Source: an uncultured Sphingomonas sp.
GTDB taxonomy: Bacteria > Pseudomonadota > Alphaproteobacteria > Sphingomonadales > Sphingomonadaceae
Direction: 5' to 3'
Length of the DNA: 35,365 nt
NCBI GenBank assembly: GCA_902806275.1
Contig: CADCVY010000079.1
Span: 1-35,365, forward strand
The notes under the pieces are model-generated. The model saw nothing but the letters and a program-made list of their open reading frames with translations. It was not told the origin of the DNA and did no database searches. This document shows, piece by piece, positions 1-8,475 of this stretch. Numbering within the stretch: position 1 is the stretch's first letter; each line of letters starts with the position of its first letter. The translations under genes and the position numbers were made by a program.

Positions 1-1
1 G

Positions 2-2131
2 ATCAACCCGACCAACACGCGCCATCTGGTCGGCGCCGACGATGCCGGCCTGTGGATCAGCTATGACGGCGGGAACCGCTGGCACCACAGCATGAACCTG
101 CCGCTCAGCCAGTTCTACCACGTCAGCGTCGACAATGCCGACCCGTACCAGGTGTATGGCGGGCTGCAGGACAATTCGAGCTGGGTCGGCGACCAGGAAT
201 ATCCCGGCGGCATCACCAATAATCGCTGGGAGAACCTTTACGGCGGCGACGGCTTCTGGGTGTTCGCCGATCCGGCCGATCCCAATTACGTCTATGCCGA
301 ATATCAGGGCGGCCACATTGCCCGGATTCACCGCAAGACCTTGCAAGGGCGCGACATCCGACCGACCGCCAACTACAAGGAAAAGCTGCGCTTCAACTGG
401 AACTCGCCGATTCACTTGTCGCCCAACGAAAAGGGCACGCTGTACATCGGCTCCCAATATCTGTTCCGCACCCGCGACCGTGGCGTCACCTGGGACCGTA
501 TCTCGCCTGACCTCAGCACCAATGACCCCACCCGCCAGCAGCAGGAAAAGTCCGGCGGCATCACCGTCGACAACTCGTCAGCGGAGATGAATACGACGAT
601 CTACTCGATCTCCGAGAGCCCCAAAGCGCCGGGCCAGATCTGGGTCGGAACCGATGACGGCAACGTCCAGCTGACCCGCGATGCGGGGCGCAACTGGGAG
701 AACGTCACCGCCCGGCTCGGGATGCCTGCCGGCAACTGGATCAGCTGGGTCGAGGCGAGCCGCCATCACCCCGCCGTCGCCTACGCCACGAACGACCGGC
801 ACATGTTCGGCGACATGCAGCCTTACCTCTACCGCACCGGGGATTACGGACGGACCTGGCAGCGGCTGGTCGGACCCGGAACGCCGGGCGTGCGCGGCTA
901 TGCCCATGTGATCAAGGAGGACCGCGAGAACCCGAACATCCTGTTCCTCGGCACCGAAATGGGGGCTTTCACCAGCATCGACGGGGGCCGGACCTGGGCG
1001 CAGTTCAAGCCCAACAACTTCCCCGACGGGCTGGCGGTGCGCGACATCGCTCTGCAGGATCGCGAGGACGATCTGGTGCTTGCCACCCACGGGCGCGGCA
1101 TCTGGATCGTCGACGACATCAGCCCGCTGCGCCAGCTCAACGCAACGACGCTGGCCAGCGGCGCGGCGCTGATCCCCAGCCGTCAGGTCGAACAGCGCAT
1201 TGAGGGCGGTGGCGGCTGGCCGGAAGGCAATGCGACTTTCTACGGCGACAACCCGGCCGACGGCGCCACCATCACTTACTACCAAAAGGCGCGGCATGTG
1301 ATCGGCCGGATGAAGCTGGAGGTGCTCGACGCCGCCGGCAATGTGGTCGAGGAGCTGCCGGCATCCAAGCGGCGCGGCCTGAACCGGGTCAGCTGGGGCA
1401 TGCGTACCAAGCCGCCGATGGTCCCTCCAGCAGCCTCGCTCGCCTACAATTCCACGCGAGGTCAGCGCGTGCTCCCCGGCACCTACACGGTGCGGCTGAC
1501 CAAGGCGGGCCAGGTGACCACGGCGCCGCTGACGGTGGCGCTGGACAGAAGGGCGTCGTTCACCGTCGCTGACCGCCAGGCGCAGTTCGCTGCTGCGGAG
1601 CGGGTCAAAGGGCTGTTCGAGCGCATGAGCACGCTGGTTGGTCAGATAAACGGCGTCCGCACGCAAGGCACGGCGCTGGCCTCGAGCGCTTCGGCGCCGG
1701 CCGAGGTCAAGGCCGCAGCCGCGCAGCTGACCGCCAAGGCCGACACGCTGCGCAAAGCGATCGTCGCCACCACCGAAGGCGGTGCGATTACCGGCGAAGA
1801 GCGCCTGCGCGAGAATGTCGATGAGGTCTATGGCGCCATCAACTCGGTCGAGGCTCGGCCGACGTCGTACCAGATGGCGCGCATCGACGCACTCGAGCGC
1901 GAGCTCAAGGATGTCGAGGGGCAGTGGGCGGCATTCCAGGCGAGCGACCTGGCGCCGTTCAACTCGCGGCTACAAGGTGCCGGCTTGCCACCGCTCAAGG
2001 TCGCGGCCGTGACCTTTGATCGCGAGCAGCTGGCGCGCGGCGGCCGCGTGTCGGCGCTGGTCCGCGGGCTGGTGGGCACCCGTTTCTATGGCGACATGCG
2101 GGCGCTGACCGGCACCGGCGAGAAGGACTAG
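2..2131 (+). CDS. Exported BNR/sortilin-type beta-propeller protein (3' part)
   Basis: The reading frame is open from base 2, so the true start lies before the window; 709 residues are visible. Asp-box-like motifs recur (SYDGGNRW near base 60, then TRDRGVTW, TRDAGRNW, TGDYGRTW and SIDGGRTW), each the signature turn of a BNR/VPS10-type beta-propeller blade. They are followed by ATHGRGIWIVDDISPLRQL, typical of the large exported 'glycosyl hydrolase' annotated proteins of this family, and then by a C-terminal beta-sandwich and helical tail. Members are usually about 1000 residues with a signal peptide, so roughly the first third is missing here. Substrate and enzymatic activity are not established for most relatives, and I see no catalytic signature. 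No operon partner is visible downstream; the next gene is a leftward tRNA. Confidence 0.85.
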   Translation: MNPTNTRHLVGADDAGLWISYDGGNRWHHSMNLPLSQFYHVSVDNADPYQVYGGLQDNSSWVGDQEYPGGITNNRWENLYGGDGFWVFADPADPNYVYAEYQGGHIARIHRKTLQGRDIRPTANYKEKLRFNWNSPIHLSPNEKGTLYIGSQYLFRTRDRGVTWDRISPDLSTNDPTRQQQEKSGGITVDNSSAEMNTTIYSISESPKAPGQIWVGTDDGNVQLTRDAGRNWENVTARLGMPAGNWISWVEASRHHPAVAYATNDRHMFGDMQPYLYRTGDYGRTWQRLVGPGTPGVRGYAHVIKEDRENPNILFLGTEMGAFTSIDGGRTWAQFKPNNFPDGLAVRDIALQDREDDLVLATHGRGIWIVDDISPLRQLNATTLASGAALIPSRQVEQRIEGGGGWPEGNATFYGDNPADGATITYYQKARHVIGRMKLEVLDAAGNVVEELPASKRRGLNRVSWGMRTKPPMVPPAASLAYNSTRGQRVLPGTYTVRLTKAGQVTTAPLTVALDRRASFTVADRQAQFAAAERVKGLFERMSTLVGQINGVRTQGTALASSASAPAEVKAAAAQLTAKADTLRKAIVATTEGGAITGEERLRENVDEVYGAINSVEARPTSYQMARIDALERELKDVEGQWAAFQASDLAPFNSRLQGAGLPPLKVAAVTFDREQLARGGRVSALVRGLVGTRFYGDMRALTGTGEKD

Positions 2132-2133
2132 GA

Positions 2134-2148
2134 AGCTGAGCCTCAGCT
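2134..2148. repeat. Short palindrome between the first gene and tRNA-Gly
   Basis: AGCTGAG-C-CTCAGCT is a 7-bp perfect inverted repeat around one base. It starts three bases after the stop codon of the upstream gene and shares bases with the larger hairpin at 2146-2174. It may be part of the 3' processing or termination structure of either transcript. No T-tract follows on either strand, so it is not a standard intrinsic terminator. Confidence 0.5.
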
Positions 2149-2174
2149 CCAGCGCTGCGGCGAAGCGCTGGAGC
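2146..2174 (-). repeat. 11-bp hairpin overlapping the 3' end of tRNA-Gly
   Basis: GCTCCAGCGCT and AGCGCTGGAGC are perfectly complementary across a 7-base loop. The right arm covers the last bases of the tRNA, including its encoded CCA, so in the precursor RNA the 3' trailer can pair with the mature 3' end. It could mark the transcript end or act in processing. There is no U-run after it. Confidence 0.6.
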
Positions 2175-2243
2175 GGGCGAAGGGATTCGAACCCTCGACC
2201 CCAACCTTGGCAAGGTTGTGCTCTACCCCTGAGCTACGCCCGC
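2169..2243 (-). tRNA. tRNA-Gly (GCC)
   Basis: Read on the minus strand, the sequence GCGGGCGTAGCTCAGGGGTAG... folds as a full cloverleaf. Acceptor arm GCGGGCG pairs with CGCCCGC, the D arm carries AGCTCAGGGGTAGAGC, the anticodon loop is TTGCCAA giving anticodon GCC, and the T arm carries GGTTCGAATCC. The discriminator base is T and CCA is encoded. The tRNA reads GGC and GGT glycine codons. It stands alone between two rightward protein genes, with its own likely promoter to the right. Confidence 0.97.
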
Positions 2244-2298
2244 TCGTGCGCTGACGCCGGCGCGTGAATACGCGGGACCGGCGGAGGTGAGGCGCGCG

Positions 2299-2326
2299 CC
2301 TAGCATGGCCCGCGGCGATCCCGCAA
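2299..2326 (-). promoter_or_regulatory. Possible promoter of tRNA-Gly
   Basis: On the minus strand TTGCGG is followed after about 15 bases by ATGCTAGG, resembling an alphaproteobacterial -35 with a GCTA-type -10 element. It lies about 55 bases upstream of the tRNA 5' end. Judged by eye only. Confidence 0.35.
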
Positions 2327-2404
2327 GGGCGTCGGCAAGCGCTTGTGACGATGGCCGCAGCCGCCCATATGGCGGCCAACTGCCGTAGAGGAGACTGGCC
2401 AAGC

Positions 2405-3313
2405 GTGGCGACCCTGGGTCTGAGCGAAGCCGACCGCGAATCGGTCGAAAAATTCGAACGCGACGTTATCGAACCGTCGATGACCGCGCTGGTCGTGCTC
2501 GATTTCTGGGCCGAGTGGTGCGGGCCGTGCAAGCAGCTGTCCCCAATCCTCGACAAGATCGTCAAGGATTATGCGGCCAAGGGCGTGAAGCTCGCCAAGA
2601 TCGACGTCGACAAGGACAAGCTGATCGCGTCCCAGTTCCGCATCCAGTCCATCCCGACGGTTTACGCGATCTACCAAGGGCAGCCCGTCGCCGATCTGAC
2701 CAACTATCGCACCGAGGGCCAGCTAACGCGGGTGCTCGACCAACTGCTGGCGCAGCTCAAGGTCGAGCCGGCCGGCGCGGCTCCCCAGGCCGAGATCGAG
2801 CCGCTGATCGCGATGGGCGAGCAGGTGCTGGCCGAAGGCGACGCGCCACGGGCTGTGTCGATCTTCAGCCAGATCGTCGAGCTTGCGCCGGACAACCCGC
2901 AGGTGATCGGCGGACTGTTGCGGGCGCTGATCGCTGCCGGCAGCAGCGACGAGGCGCAGACGATGATCGACGGCCTGCCCGCCGAACTTGCCGTCAAGCC
3001 GGAAATCGCGCGTGCGAAGGCCGCGCTGGAGCTGGCCTCCGCTGCGCCTGCCGGCGAGACCGCGGCGCTCGAGGCTCGCCTCGCCGCCGATCCCGGCGAT
3101 CACCAGGCACGGCTGGAGCTTGCGGGCGCGCTGGTCGCGTCCGGCGACCGTGACGGGGCCGCCGACGCGCTGCTGGAGATTATCAGGCGCGACCGCGACT
3201 GGGAGGACGGGGCCGCGCGCAAGCGCTTCCTGCAGCTGCTTGAGGCGCAAGGCCTGGGCGACCCATGGTCGAGCGCCCAACGGCGGCGGCTGTCGGCGCT
3301 GCTGTTCACATGA
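2405..3313 (+). CDS. Thioredoxin-domain co-chaperone, CnoX/YbbN family
   Basis: The protein of 302 residues has an N-terminal thioredoxin fold (about residues 5-115) with an intact WCGPCK active site, followed by a helical TPR-like region (about 125-300). This two-part layout is that of CnoX (YbbN), a holdase that binds unfolding proteins, protects cysteines and hands clients to GroEL. E. coli CnoX lacks the resolving CXXC pair, whereas Caulobacter CnoX keeps it; the intact motif here predicts redox activity. The ORF track start at 2345 adds low-complexity residues. I prefer GTG 2405, which has AGAGGAG about 11 bases upstream and gives an N-terminus usual for the family. The stop overlaps the next start by four bases (ATGA), so the two genes are co-transcribed. 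Confidence 0.88.
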   Translation: MATLGLSEADRESVEKFERDVIEPSMTALVVLDFWAEWCGPCKQLSPILDKIVKDYAAKGVKLAKIDVDKDKLIASQFRIQSIPTVYAIYQGQPVADLTNYRTEGQLTRVLDQLLAQLKVEPAGAAPQAEIEPLIAMGEQVLAEGDAPRAVSIFSQIVELAPDNPQVIGGLLRALIAAGSSDEAQTMIDGLPAELAVKPEIARAKAALELASAAPAGETAALEARLAADPGDHQARLELAGALVASGDRDGAADALLEIIRRDRDWEDGAARKRFLQLLEAQGLGDPWSSAQRRRLSALLFT

Positions 3314-3948
3314 GCCGGCTGCTACGGGTTCCCTTGTTTCCACTGCCGGGCGCAATTCTGTTTCCGCGATCGCAATTGCCCCTGCATATCTTCGAGCAGC
3401 GCTATCGCGAGATGGTGCGCGACGCGATCGAGGGTCCCGGGCAGATCGCGATGGTCCAGCCGCACGGCCGGGACGGTGACGACATTGGGACAGCGCTTTA
3501 CGATGTGGGCTGTGTCGGCGACGTCGTCGGCGTGGAAGAGCTGGACGACGGGCGCTTCAATATCGTGCTGCTCGGGACCAATCGTTTCCGCCTGCTGCGT
3601 GAGCTCGCGTCGGAGGCCGCGTACCGCTCTGCGGAGATCGACATCGAGGCGTTCGACGACGGCGAGCCGCCGGCGTTGTCGCTTGGTCAGCGGGCGGAGG
3701 TCGAGCGCGAAGCGCGCAGGCTTGGCGACGCGATGGGGCTCGCGGTCGACTGGAGCGCCGTGGCGCGGCTCGACGACGAGATGCTGGTCAATGCCATTGC
3801 ACAAGTGGCGCCGTTTGATTTCGGCGCCAAGCAGGCGTTGCTGGAGCAAGCGAGCCTTGACGGCCGCGCCGACCTGCTGGTTCAGTTAATGCAATTCCAG
3901 CGCGCTGCCGTCAGCGGGGGTGTCGAAGTGGAGCCGACCCTGCAGTAA
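3310..3948 (+). CDS. Lon N-terminal (substrate-binding) domain protein
   Basis: At 212 residues this matches stand-alone proteins made only of the N-terminal domain of Lon protease (LON_substr_bdg). The opening LLRVPLFPLPGAILFPRSQLPLHIFEQRYREM is the hallmark. There is no ATPase or Ser-Lys protease domain, so it is not a protease. Family members are thought to bind peptides or unfolded protein, but their function is not settled. The ATG at 3310 is preferred to the track start at 3265 because it overlaps the stop of the CnoX-like gene as ATGA. Coupling with a chaperone-type thioredoxin is compatible with a proteostasis role, which is inference. The stop codon directly abuts the stop of the convergent gene on the other strand. 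Confidence 0.85.
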   Translation: MSRLLRVPLFPLPGAILFPRSQLPLHIFEQRYREMVRDAIEGPGQIAMVQPHGRDGDDIGTALYDVGCVGDVVGVEELDDGRFNIVLLGTNRFRLLRELASEAAYRSAEIDIEAFDDGEPPALSLGQRAEVEREARRLGDAMGLAVDWSAVARLDDEMLVNAIAQVAPFDFGAKQALLEQASLDGRADLLVQLMQFQRAAVSGGVEVEPTLQ

Positions 3949-5163
3949 TCAGATGGGGAGGCCGCGCAGCAGCAGCGGAAGCTCGCCGCAGGTCCCGCGC
4001 GCTTCGCTCTTGAAGCGGTCCTTGAGCGGCGAAATGCGCTCGATCACGCCCATACCGAGCCTGCGGACTGTCGAGGCGGCGCGGCCAGAGATGCCGTAGA
4101 TGCGGGTCAGGCTGTCGGTTGCGAACGCGACCGACAACGTGTCGAGCGAGCGCCAGCGCTGATAGCGATCGAGCAGCTGGCGATCGCCAAGGTCGAGGCC
4201 GATGCGCGCACCTTCGACCAGTACTTGGGCGAGCGCTGCGGCGTCGCGAAAGCCGAGGTTGAGCCCCTGCCCGGCAATCGGGTGGATGGCATGCGCCGCG
4301 TCGCCGACAAGCGCTAGCCGCTGGCCAGTCATCTGGGCGGCATGATGGAAGCCAAGCGGGTAAGACGAGCGCGGCGCCAGCATTGCGATGGGGCCGAGGA
4401 AGCCGCCCATCGCCGCCTCGGCCTCGGCCGCGAATTCCTCGTCATCAAGCGAAAGCCAGCCCGCGGCGTCATCCCGCGGGACTGACCAGACGATCGCTGA
4501 GCGGTGCCCTTGCGTGTCGTCGATCATCGGCAGCAGCGCGAACGGGCCGCCCGGGTAAAAGATCTCGTACGCGATGTTGTCGTGTTGGCGCTGGTGCCGC
4601 AGCACCGAGACAATCGCCTGATGCCGGTAGTTCCAGCGCGCCACCCGAATGCCGGCGGCTTCGCGCATCGGCGAGTTGCGGCCGTCGGCGGCGATCAGCA
4701 CCGGCGCGCTTAGCTTGCGACCGTCATCGAGCGAAATTACGACGCCATTTTCCCCGCGTTGCACTTCCGCAATGGCGGACTTCCAAAGCAGCCAGCAGTT
4801 GCGGCCGTTCTCGGCCCGCGCGTGGAGCGCGGCACGCAGGTGCCGGTTTTCGTGCATCCAGCCGAGCGGCCCATCCTCATCGGCATCGAAGTGCAGGCCG
4901 CCCGGGGCAAGCCCGTCGGCGACGGCAATGGTCAGGATCGGGCAGCCGGGCTCGGCCACCTGGCCGGTGACTCCGATGGCGTCGAGCATGCGCATCGAAC
5001 TGGACGAAACGGCGCTGGTACGGCCATCGAAGCTGGCGCTACCCCGGGGCGCGGGATCGGCCGGATCGACGACGATGGCGGAAAGGCCGCCCGAATCGAG
5101 CGCGGCGGCGAGCGCCAGGCCGACCAGGCCGCCGCCCAAGATGATGACGTCAGCGCGGTCCAT
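3949..5163 (-). CDS. UbiH/UbiF/VisC/COQ6-family FAD-dependent hydroxylase
   Basis: The protein of 404 residues begins with a Rossmann FAD motif (ILGGGLVGLALA, about residues 8-19), has the middle DG motif (LIAADGRNSPMREAAG) and the second FAD-ribityl motif GDAAHAIHPIAGQGLNLGFRDA (about 285-306), which is diagnostic of ubiquinone-ring aromatic hydroxylases. These flavoprotein monooxygenases hydroxylate the ring of ubiquinone precursors at the membrane using O2 and NAD(P)H. Which ring position is modified cannot be told from sequence alone. The start MDRADVI at 5163 has AGGGAG a few bases upstream and fits the family better than the track start at 5199. It stands divergently from ftsK and convergent with the Lon-domain gene. 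Confidence 0.9.
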   Translation of the reverse strand: MDRADVIILGGGLVGLALAAALDSGGLSAIVVDPADPAPRGSASFDGRTSAVSSSSMRMLDAIGVTGQVAEPGCPILTIAVADGLAPGGLHFDADEDGPLGWMHENRHLRAALHARAENGRNCWLLWKSAIAEVQRGENGVVISLDDGRKLSAPVLIAADGRNSPMREAAGIRVARWNYRHQAIVSVLRHQRQHDNIAYEIFYPGGPFALLPMIDDTQGHRSAIVWSVPRDDAAGWLSLDDEEFAAEAEAAMGGFLGPIAMLAPRSSYPLGFHHAAQMTGQRLALVGDAAHAIHPIAGQGLNLGFRDAAALAQVLVEGARIGLDLGDRQLLDRYQRWRSLDTLSVAFATDSLTRIYGISGRAASTVRRLGMGVIERISPLKDRFKSEARGTCGELPLLLRGLPI

Positions 5164-5263
5164 TGCCAACTCCCTACAAGCCCGGCGCAATGACGCCAAG
5201 AAGTTCGCTTGACCGGCGAGTCCGGGTGGGTGACTCTACGGCGGAACAGAGGGGGGTTAGGAC

Positions 5264-7582
5264 ATGGCGACCGTTGCCGCACGCGCACCGAAGCGCGAAC
5301 TGGCGCCGGACTGGCGCGACGAGCTGCGGGGATCGCTGCGCCGGCTGTCGTCGCGGCTCGCCGGAGCGATGCTGCTGGCGCTCGCCCTCGCCCTGGCCGT
5401 GGCGCTGGCAAGCCACAATCCAACTGACCCATCCCTCAGCACCGCTGCCGGCGGTCCGCCGGGCAATTGGGTGGGCACCGGCGGCGCCTATGCAAGCGAT
5501 GCGTTGCTGCTGTTGTTCGGCATCGGCGCGGCGTTCTTCCTGCCGGTCGTGGCGGTGGCAGGCCTGCGCATGGTGCACCTGCAACCCGCGGGCCGGGTGG
5601 GTCGCGGCTTGCTGCTTGCCGCCTTGGGGGCAGCGCTGCTCGGGGTGGCCCTCAGCCTGACCAGCGGATCGGCGGTCTCCGGCCTTCCAGCCGGTTGGGG
5701 CGGCGTGATCGGCCTAGCCTCGGCGTATGGGGTTGATGCTGCGGTCGGAATGATCGGCAATCCGTCGCTCGCCGGACCGGTGCGGCTGACGGTGCTGCTC
5801 CTGCTGGCCGTGGCGGGTGCCGCATGCGGATATTTCGCGGTAGGCTTGGCGCCGGACGAACGCGGCTGGCTGGCCAGCTTGCTGTGGCGCCGCCCACGCG
5901 AACGCCGTGCCGCTCCGCGGGCGACGGAGATGCGCGAAGATGGAGTCGCTCCCGCTGCTCCGCCGAGGCCCAGGCCCGCAGTCGCCGTTACCGAACCCGC
6001 CAAGCCAGTAGCGCCCGCAGGCCGCCAGGCCCGCAAGGGCTCGGCACAGCCCAAGCTTGCGCTGGGGGACAGCTACCAGCTGCCGACCGTCGACCTGCTT
6101 GCGGCAGCGTCGGAGAAAGGCCGCCAGCAAATCGACCGCGCCGGCCTGGAGCGCAACGCGCGCCTGCTGGAGTCGGTACTCGAGGATTTTCACGTCCGCG
6201 GCGACATTGTCGAGGTTCGCCCGGGACCGGTGGTCACCATGTACGAGCTCGAGCCGGCAAGCGGGATCAAGGCGAGCCGGGTGATCCAGCTGGCCGACGA
6301 CATCGCCCGCAACATGTCGGCGCTGTCCGCCCGCGTCGCCACGATCCCCGGGCGAAGCGTCATCGGCATCGAGTTGCCGAACCAAAAGCGGGAGACGGTC
6401 AGCCTGTCCGAACTGATCGGCAGCCAGGCCTTCGAGGACCAGAACATGGCCCTGCCGCTGATCCTGGGCAAGAACATCGCCGGCGATCCGGTCATCGCCG
6501 ACCTCGCGCCGATGCCGCACCTGCTGGTCGCGGGCACCACCGGCTCGGGCAAGTCGGTCGGGCTCAACTGCATGATCCTGTCGCTGCTGTACCGCTACGG
6601 TCCCGACGACTGCAAAATGATCATGATCGACCCCAAGATGCTCGAACTGAGCATTTACGACGACATCCCGCACCTGCTGGCGCCGGTGGTGACGGAGCCC
6701 GCCAAAGCGATCCGGGCGCTGAAATGGACCGTCGAGCAGATGGAGGAACGCTATCGCATGATGGCCAACCTCGGCGTGCGGGCGCTGCCCAGCTTCAACG
6801 TTAAGGTGCGCGAAGCCAAGGCCAAGGGCTCCAAGCTCGGGCGGCGGGTGCAGACCGGTTACGACGCCGACAACGGACAGCCGGTGTATGAAGTGGAAGA
6901 ACTCGAATACGAAGTCCTGCCGCAAATCGTGGTGGTGGTCGACGAACTGGCCGACCTGATGATGACGGCCGGCAAGGAAGTCGAGTTTCTGATCCAGCGG
7001 CTCGCGCAAAAGGCGCGCGCCGCCGGCATCCACCTGATCATGGCGACCCAGCGCCCGTCGGTCGACGTCATCACCGGCGTCATCAAGGCCAATCTGCCGA
7101 CCCGCATCAGCTTCCAAGTCACGAGCAAGATCGACAGCCGCACGATTCTTGGCGAGCAGGGCGCGGAGCAGCTGCTGGGCAAGGGCGACATGCTGTACAT
7201 GCCCGGCGGCAAGCAGATCATGCGCGTCCACGGACCGTTCGTCAGCGACGAAGAGGTGCGGAGCGTCGCCGAGCACTGGCGCAAGCAGGGCGCGCCCGAT
7301 TACGTCCAGGCCGTCACCGAAGAGCCGGAGGATGGCGGTTACCTGTTCGACGGGCAGCCGGCCGGCGAAGACGATGCCGAAAGCCAGCTGTTCCGCAAGG
7401 CGGTGCAGATTGTCGCCGAAAGCCAGAAGGCGTCCACTTCCTACCTGCAGCGGCAACTGCGGGTCGGCTACAACAGCGCGGCGCGGCTGATCGAGCGGAT
7501 GGAAAAGGAAGGGCTGGTTGGCCAGCCGGACCACGTCGGCCGCCGCGAAGTACTGATCGACCCGGACGGGCACCCCGTCTGA
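5264..7582 (+). CDS. ftsK: DNA translocase FtsK
   Basis: At 772 residues this is a short-type FtsK. Residues about 28-200 hold hydrophobic segments fitting the four-helix membrane anchor that docks at the division septum. A basic, proline/alanine-rich linker follows (about 205-275), then the RecA-like motor with Walker A GTTGSGKS (about 424-431) and Walker B VVVVDELADLMM (about 555). The C-terminal winged-helix gamma domain (SSTSYLQRQLRVGYNSAARLIERMEKEG type) reads KOPS sequences and contacts XerD. FtsK pumps chromosome ends through the closing septum and helps dimer resolution. The start has a strong GAGGGGGG site upstream. lolA follows after 85 bases, an arrangement common in Sphingomonadales. 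Confidence 0.97.
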   Translation: MATVAARAPKRELAPDWRDELRGSLRRLSSRLAGAMLLALALALAVALASHNPTDPSLSTAAGGPPGNWVGTGGAYASDALLLLFGIGAAFFLPVVAVAGLRMVHLQPAGRVGRGLLLAALGAALLGVALSLTSGSAVSGLPAGWGGVIGLASAYGVDAAVGMIGNPSLAGPVRLTVLLLLAVAGAACGYFAVGLAPDERGWLASLLWRRPRERRAAPRATEMREDGVAPAAPPRPRPAVAVTEPAKPVAPAGRQARKGSAQPKLALGDSYQLPTVDLLAAASEKGRQQIDRAGLERNARLLESVLEDFHVRGDIVEVRPGPVVTMYELEPASGIKASRVIQLADDIARNMSALSARVATIPGRSVIGIELPNQKRETVSLSELIGSQAFEDQNMALPLILGKNIAGDPVIADLAPMPHLLVAGTTGSGKSVGLNCMILSLLYRYGPDDCKMIMIDPKMLELSIYDDIPHLLAPVVTEPAKAIRALKWTVEQMEERYRMMANLGVRALPSFNVKVREAKAKGSKLGRRVQTGYDADNGQPVYEVEELEYEVLPQIVVVVDELADLMMTAGKEVEFLIQRLAQKARAAGIHLIMATQRPSVDVITGVIKANLPTRISFQVTSKIDSRTILGEQGAEQLLGKGDMLYMPGGKQIMRVHGPFVSDEEVRSVAEHWRKQGAPDYVQAVTEEPEDGGYLFDGQPAGEDDAESQLFRKAVQIVAESQKASTSYLQRQLRVGYNSAARLIERMEKEGLVGQPDHVGRREVLIDPDGHPV

Positions 7583-7667
7583 GCCTGAACAAGGCGGAAC
7601 AGCAGGGTTCAGTGCGCATTCAACGCGCGGTCGCCACTTCTTGGGCGAAGATCCCCAGGAGTTTGTT

Positions 7668-8273
7668 ATGCCTTTTGCCGCTTCTTTCGCGCGTGCCTTG
7701 GTGCCCGTCGCCCTTCTCGCCGCGCCGGCTGCGGCGCAGTCTTCGGCGGACCTCGCCAAGGTTGGCGCCCACATATCTGCGGTGCAGACGATGAGCGCCA
7801 GCTTCGTGCAGGCCGATCAGCGCGGGCGCTCGGCAGCCGGCAAGCTGCAGCTTAAAAGGCCCGGCCGGGTGCGCTTCGAATATGGCAGCGGCGACCTGCT
7901 GCTGGTCGCCAATGGCAAGACACTGACCTACGTCGACTACCAGGTCGGCCAAAAGTCGAGCTGGCCATTGAACCGCACTCCGCTTGGCGTGCTATTGTCC
8001 GGATCGCCAAACCTCAAGGGCCGGGCGCAAGTCGTGGCGAGCAACGATCCCCGCGTGGTGATGGTCCGCGCGCGCGACCCGGCGCAATATGGATCGATCC
8101 TGCTGGCCTTCCTCCGCAACCCGTCGTCGCCCGGCGGTCTGCAGCTGCACGGCTGGACGGCAATCGATGCGCAGAACAAGCGCACCACCGTGCGGCTGTC
8201 CGGTGTGCGATACAACGTTGCCGTGCCGGAAACGGCGTTCCGCTACGCGGAGCCGAAAAGGCGTGGAAAATAA
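7668..8273 (+). CDS. lolA: Outer-membrane lipoprotein carrier protein LolA
   Basis: The 201-residue protein begins with a signal peptide (FARALVPVALLAAPAAAQS; cleavage probably after AQ near residue 24). The mature part shows the LolA pattern: MSASFVQADQRGRSAAGKLQLKRPGRVRFEY, then a decorated beta-sheet with YVDYQVGQKSSWPL. LolA is the periplasmic shuttle that takes lipoproteins from LolCDE to the outer membrane. The ATG at 7668, with AGGAG seven bases upstream, is preferred to 7641 because it puts the signal peptide at the N-terminus. It follows ftsK and is followed by a clear intrinsic terminator at about 8430. Confidence 0.93.
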   Translation: MPFAASFARALVPVALLAAPAAAQSSADLAKVGAHISAVQTMSASFVQADQRGRSAAGKLQLKRPGRVRFEYGSGDLLLVANGKTLTYVDYQVGQKSSWPLNRTPLGVLLSGSPNLKGRAQVVASNDPRVVMVRARDPAQYGSILLAFLRNPSSPGGLQLHGWTAIDAQNKRTTVRLSGVRYNVAVPETAFRYAEPKRRGK

Positions 8274-8335
8274 ACCGGTTGCACATCGGAACCCGTTCAT
8301 CGCCCCGTCAGCCGGATGGGTGTAGGCGGAAAGCC

Positions 8336-8384
8336 GATCCTGCTTAGGCCGGGGTTTCCCCCTGTTACCCGGGTTCACAGGATC
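8336..8384 (+). other. Structured 3' region after lolA
   Basis: Perfect 7-base arms GATCCTG (8336-8342) and CAGGATC (8378-8384) enclose an inner GGGG-TTT-CCCC hairpin. It lies downstream of lolA and before the terminator at 8421. It may be a 3'-UTR structure or part of a small RNA; nothing identifies a known family. Confidence 0.35.
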
Positions 8385-8420
8385 CCTTGCGTGACGAACG
8401 CTTGGCGGCCCTCGCTCCAC

Positions 8421-8442
8421 GCCCCCGGAGCGGGGGCCTTTT
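8421..8442 (+). terminator. Intrinsic terminator between lolA and xth
   Basis: GCCCCCG and CGGGGGC form a 7-bp GC stem around GAG, followed by C and then TTTT. It reads rightward, so it would end the ftsK-lolA transcript. It sits only 34 bases before the xth start, so xth needs its own promoter or read-through. Confidence 0.75.
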
Positions 8443-8475
8443 GATTCGCGGCAACGGCGGGCTAGACGCGGCGAC

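Noticed and set aside
578-1666. 362-codon open frame opposite the first gene
   Set aside because: Antisense shadow of the BNR-type gene; composition is typical of a shifted GC-rich frame.
7583-7667. TGAAC...GTTCA as an ftsK terminator
   Set aside because: The stem is only five pairs with a long loop and no T-run follows.
5714-7774. 686-codon open frame on the minus strand opposite ftsK
   Set aside because: It is a high-GC antisense shadow of ftsK, with no recognisable domain and Arg/Ala/Gly/Asp/Val-biased sequence. ftsK on the other strand has full family motifs.
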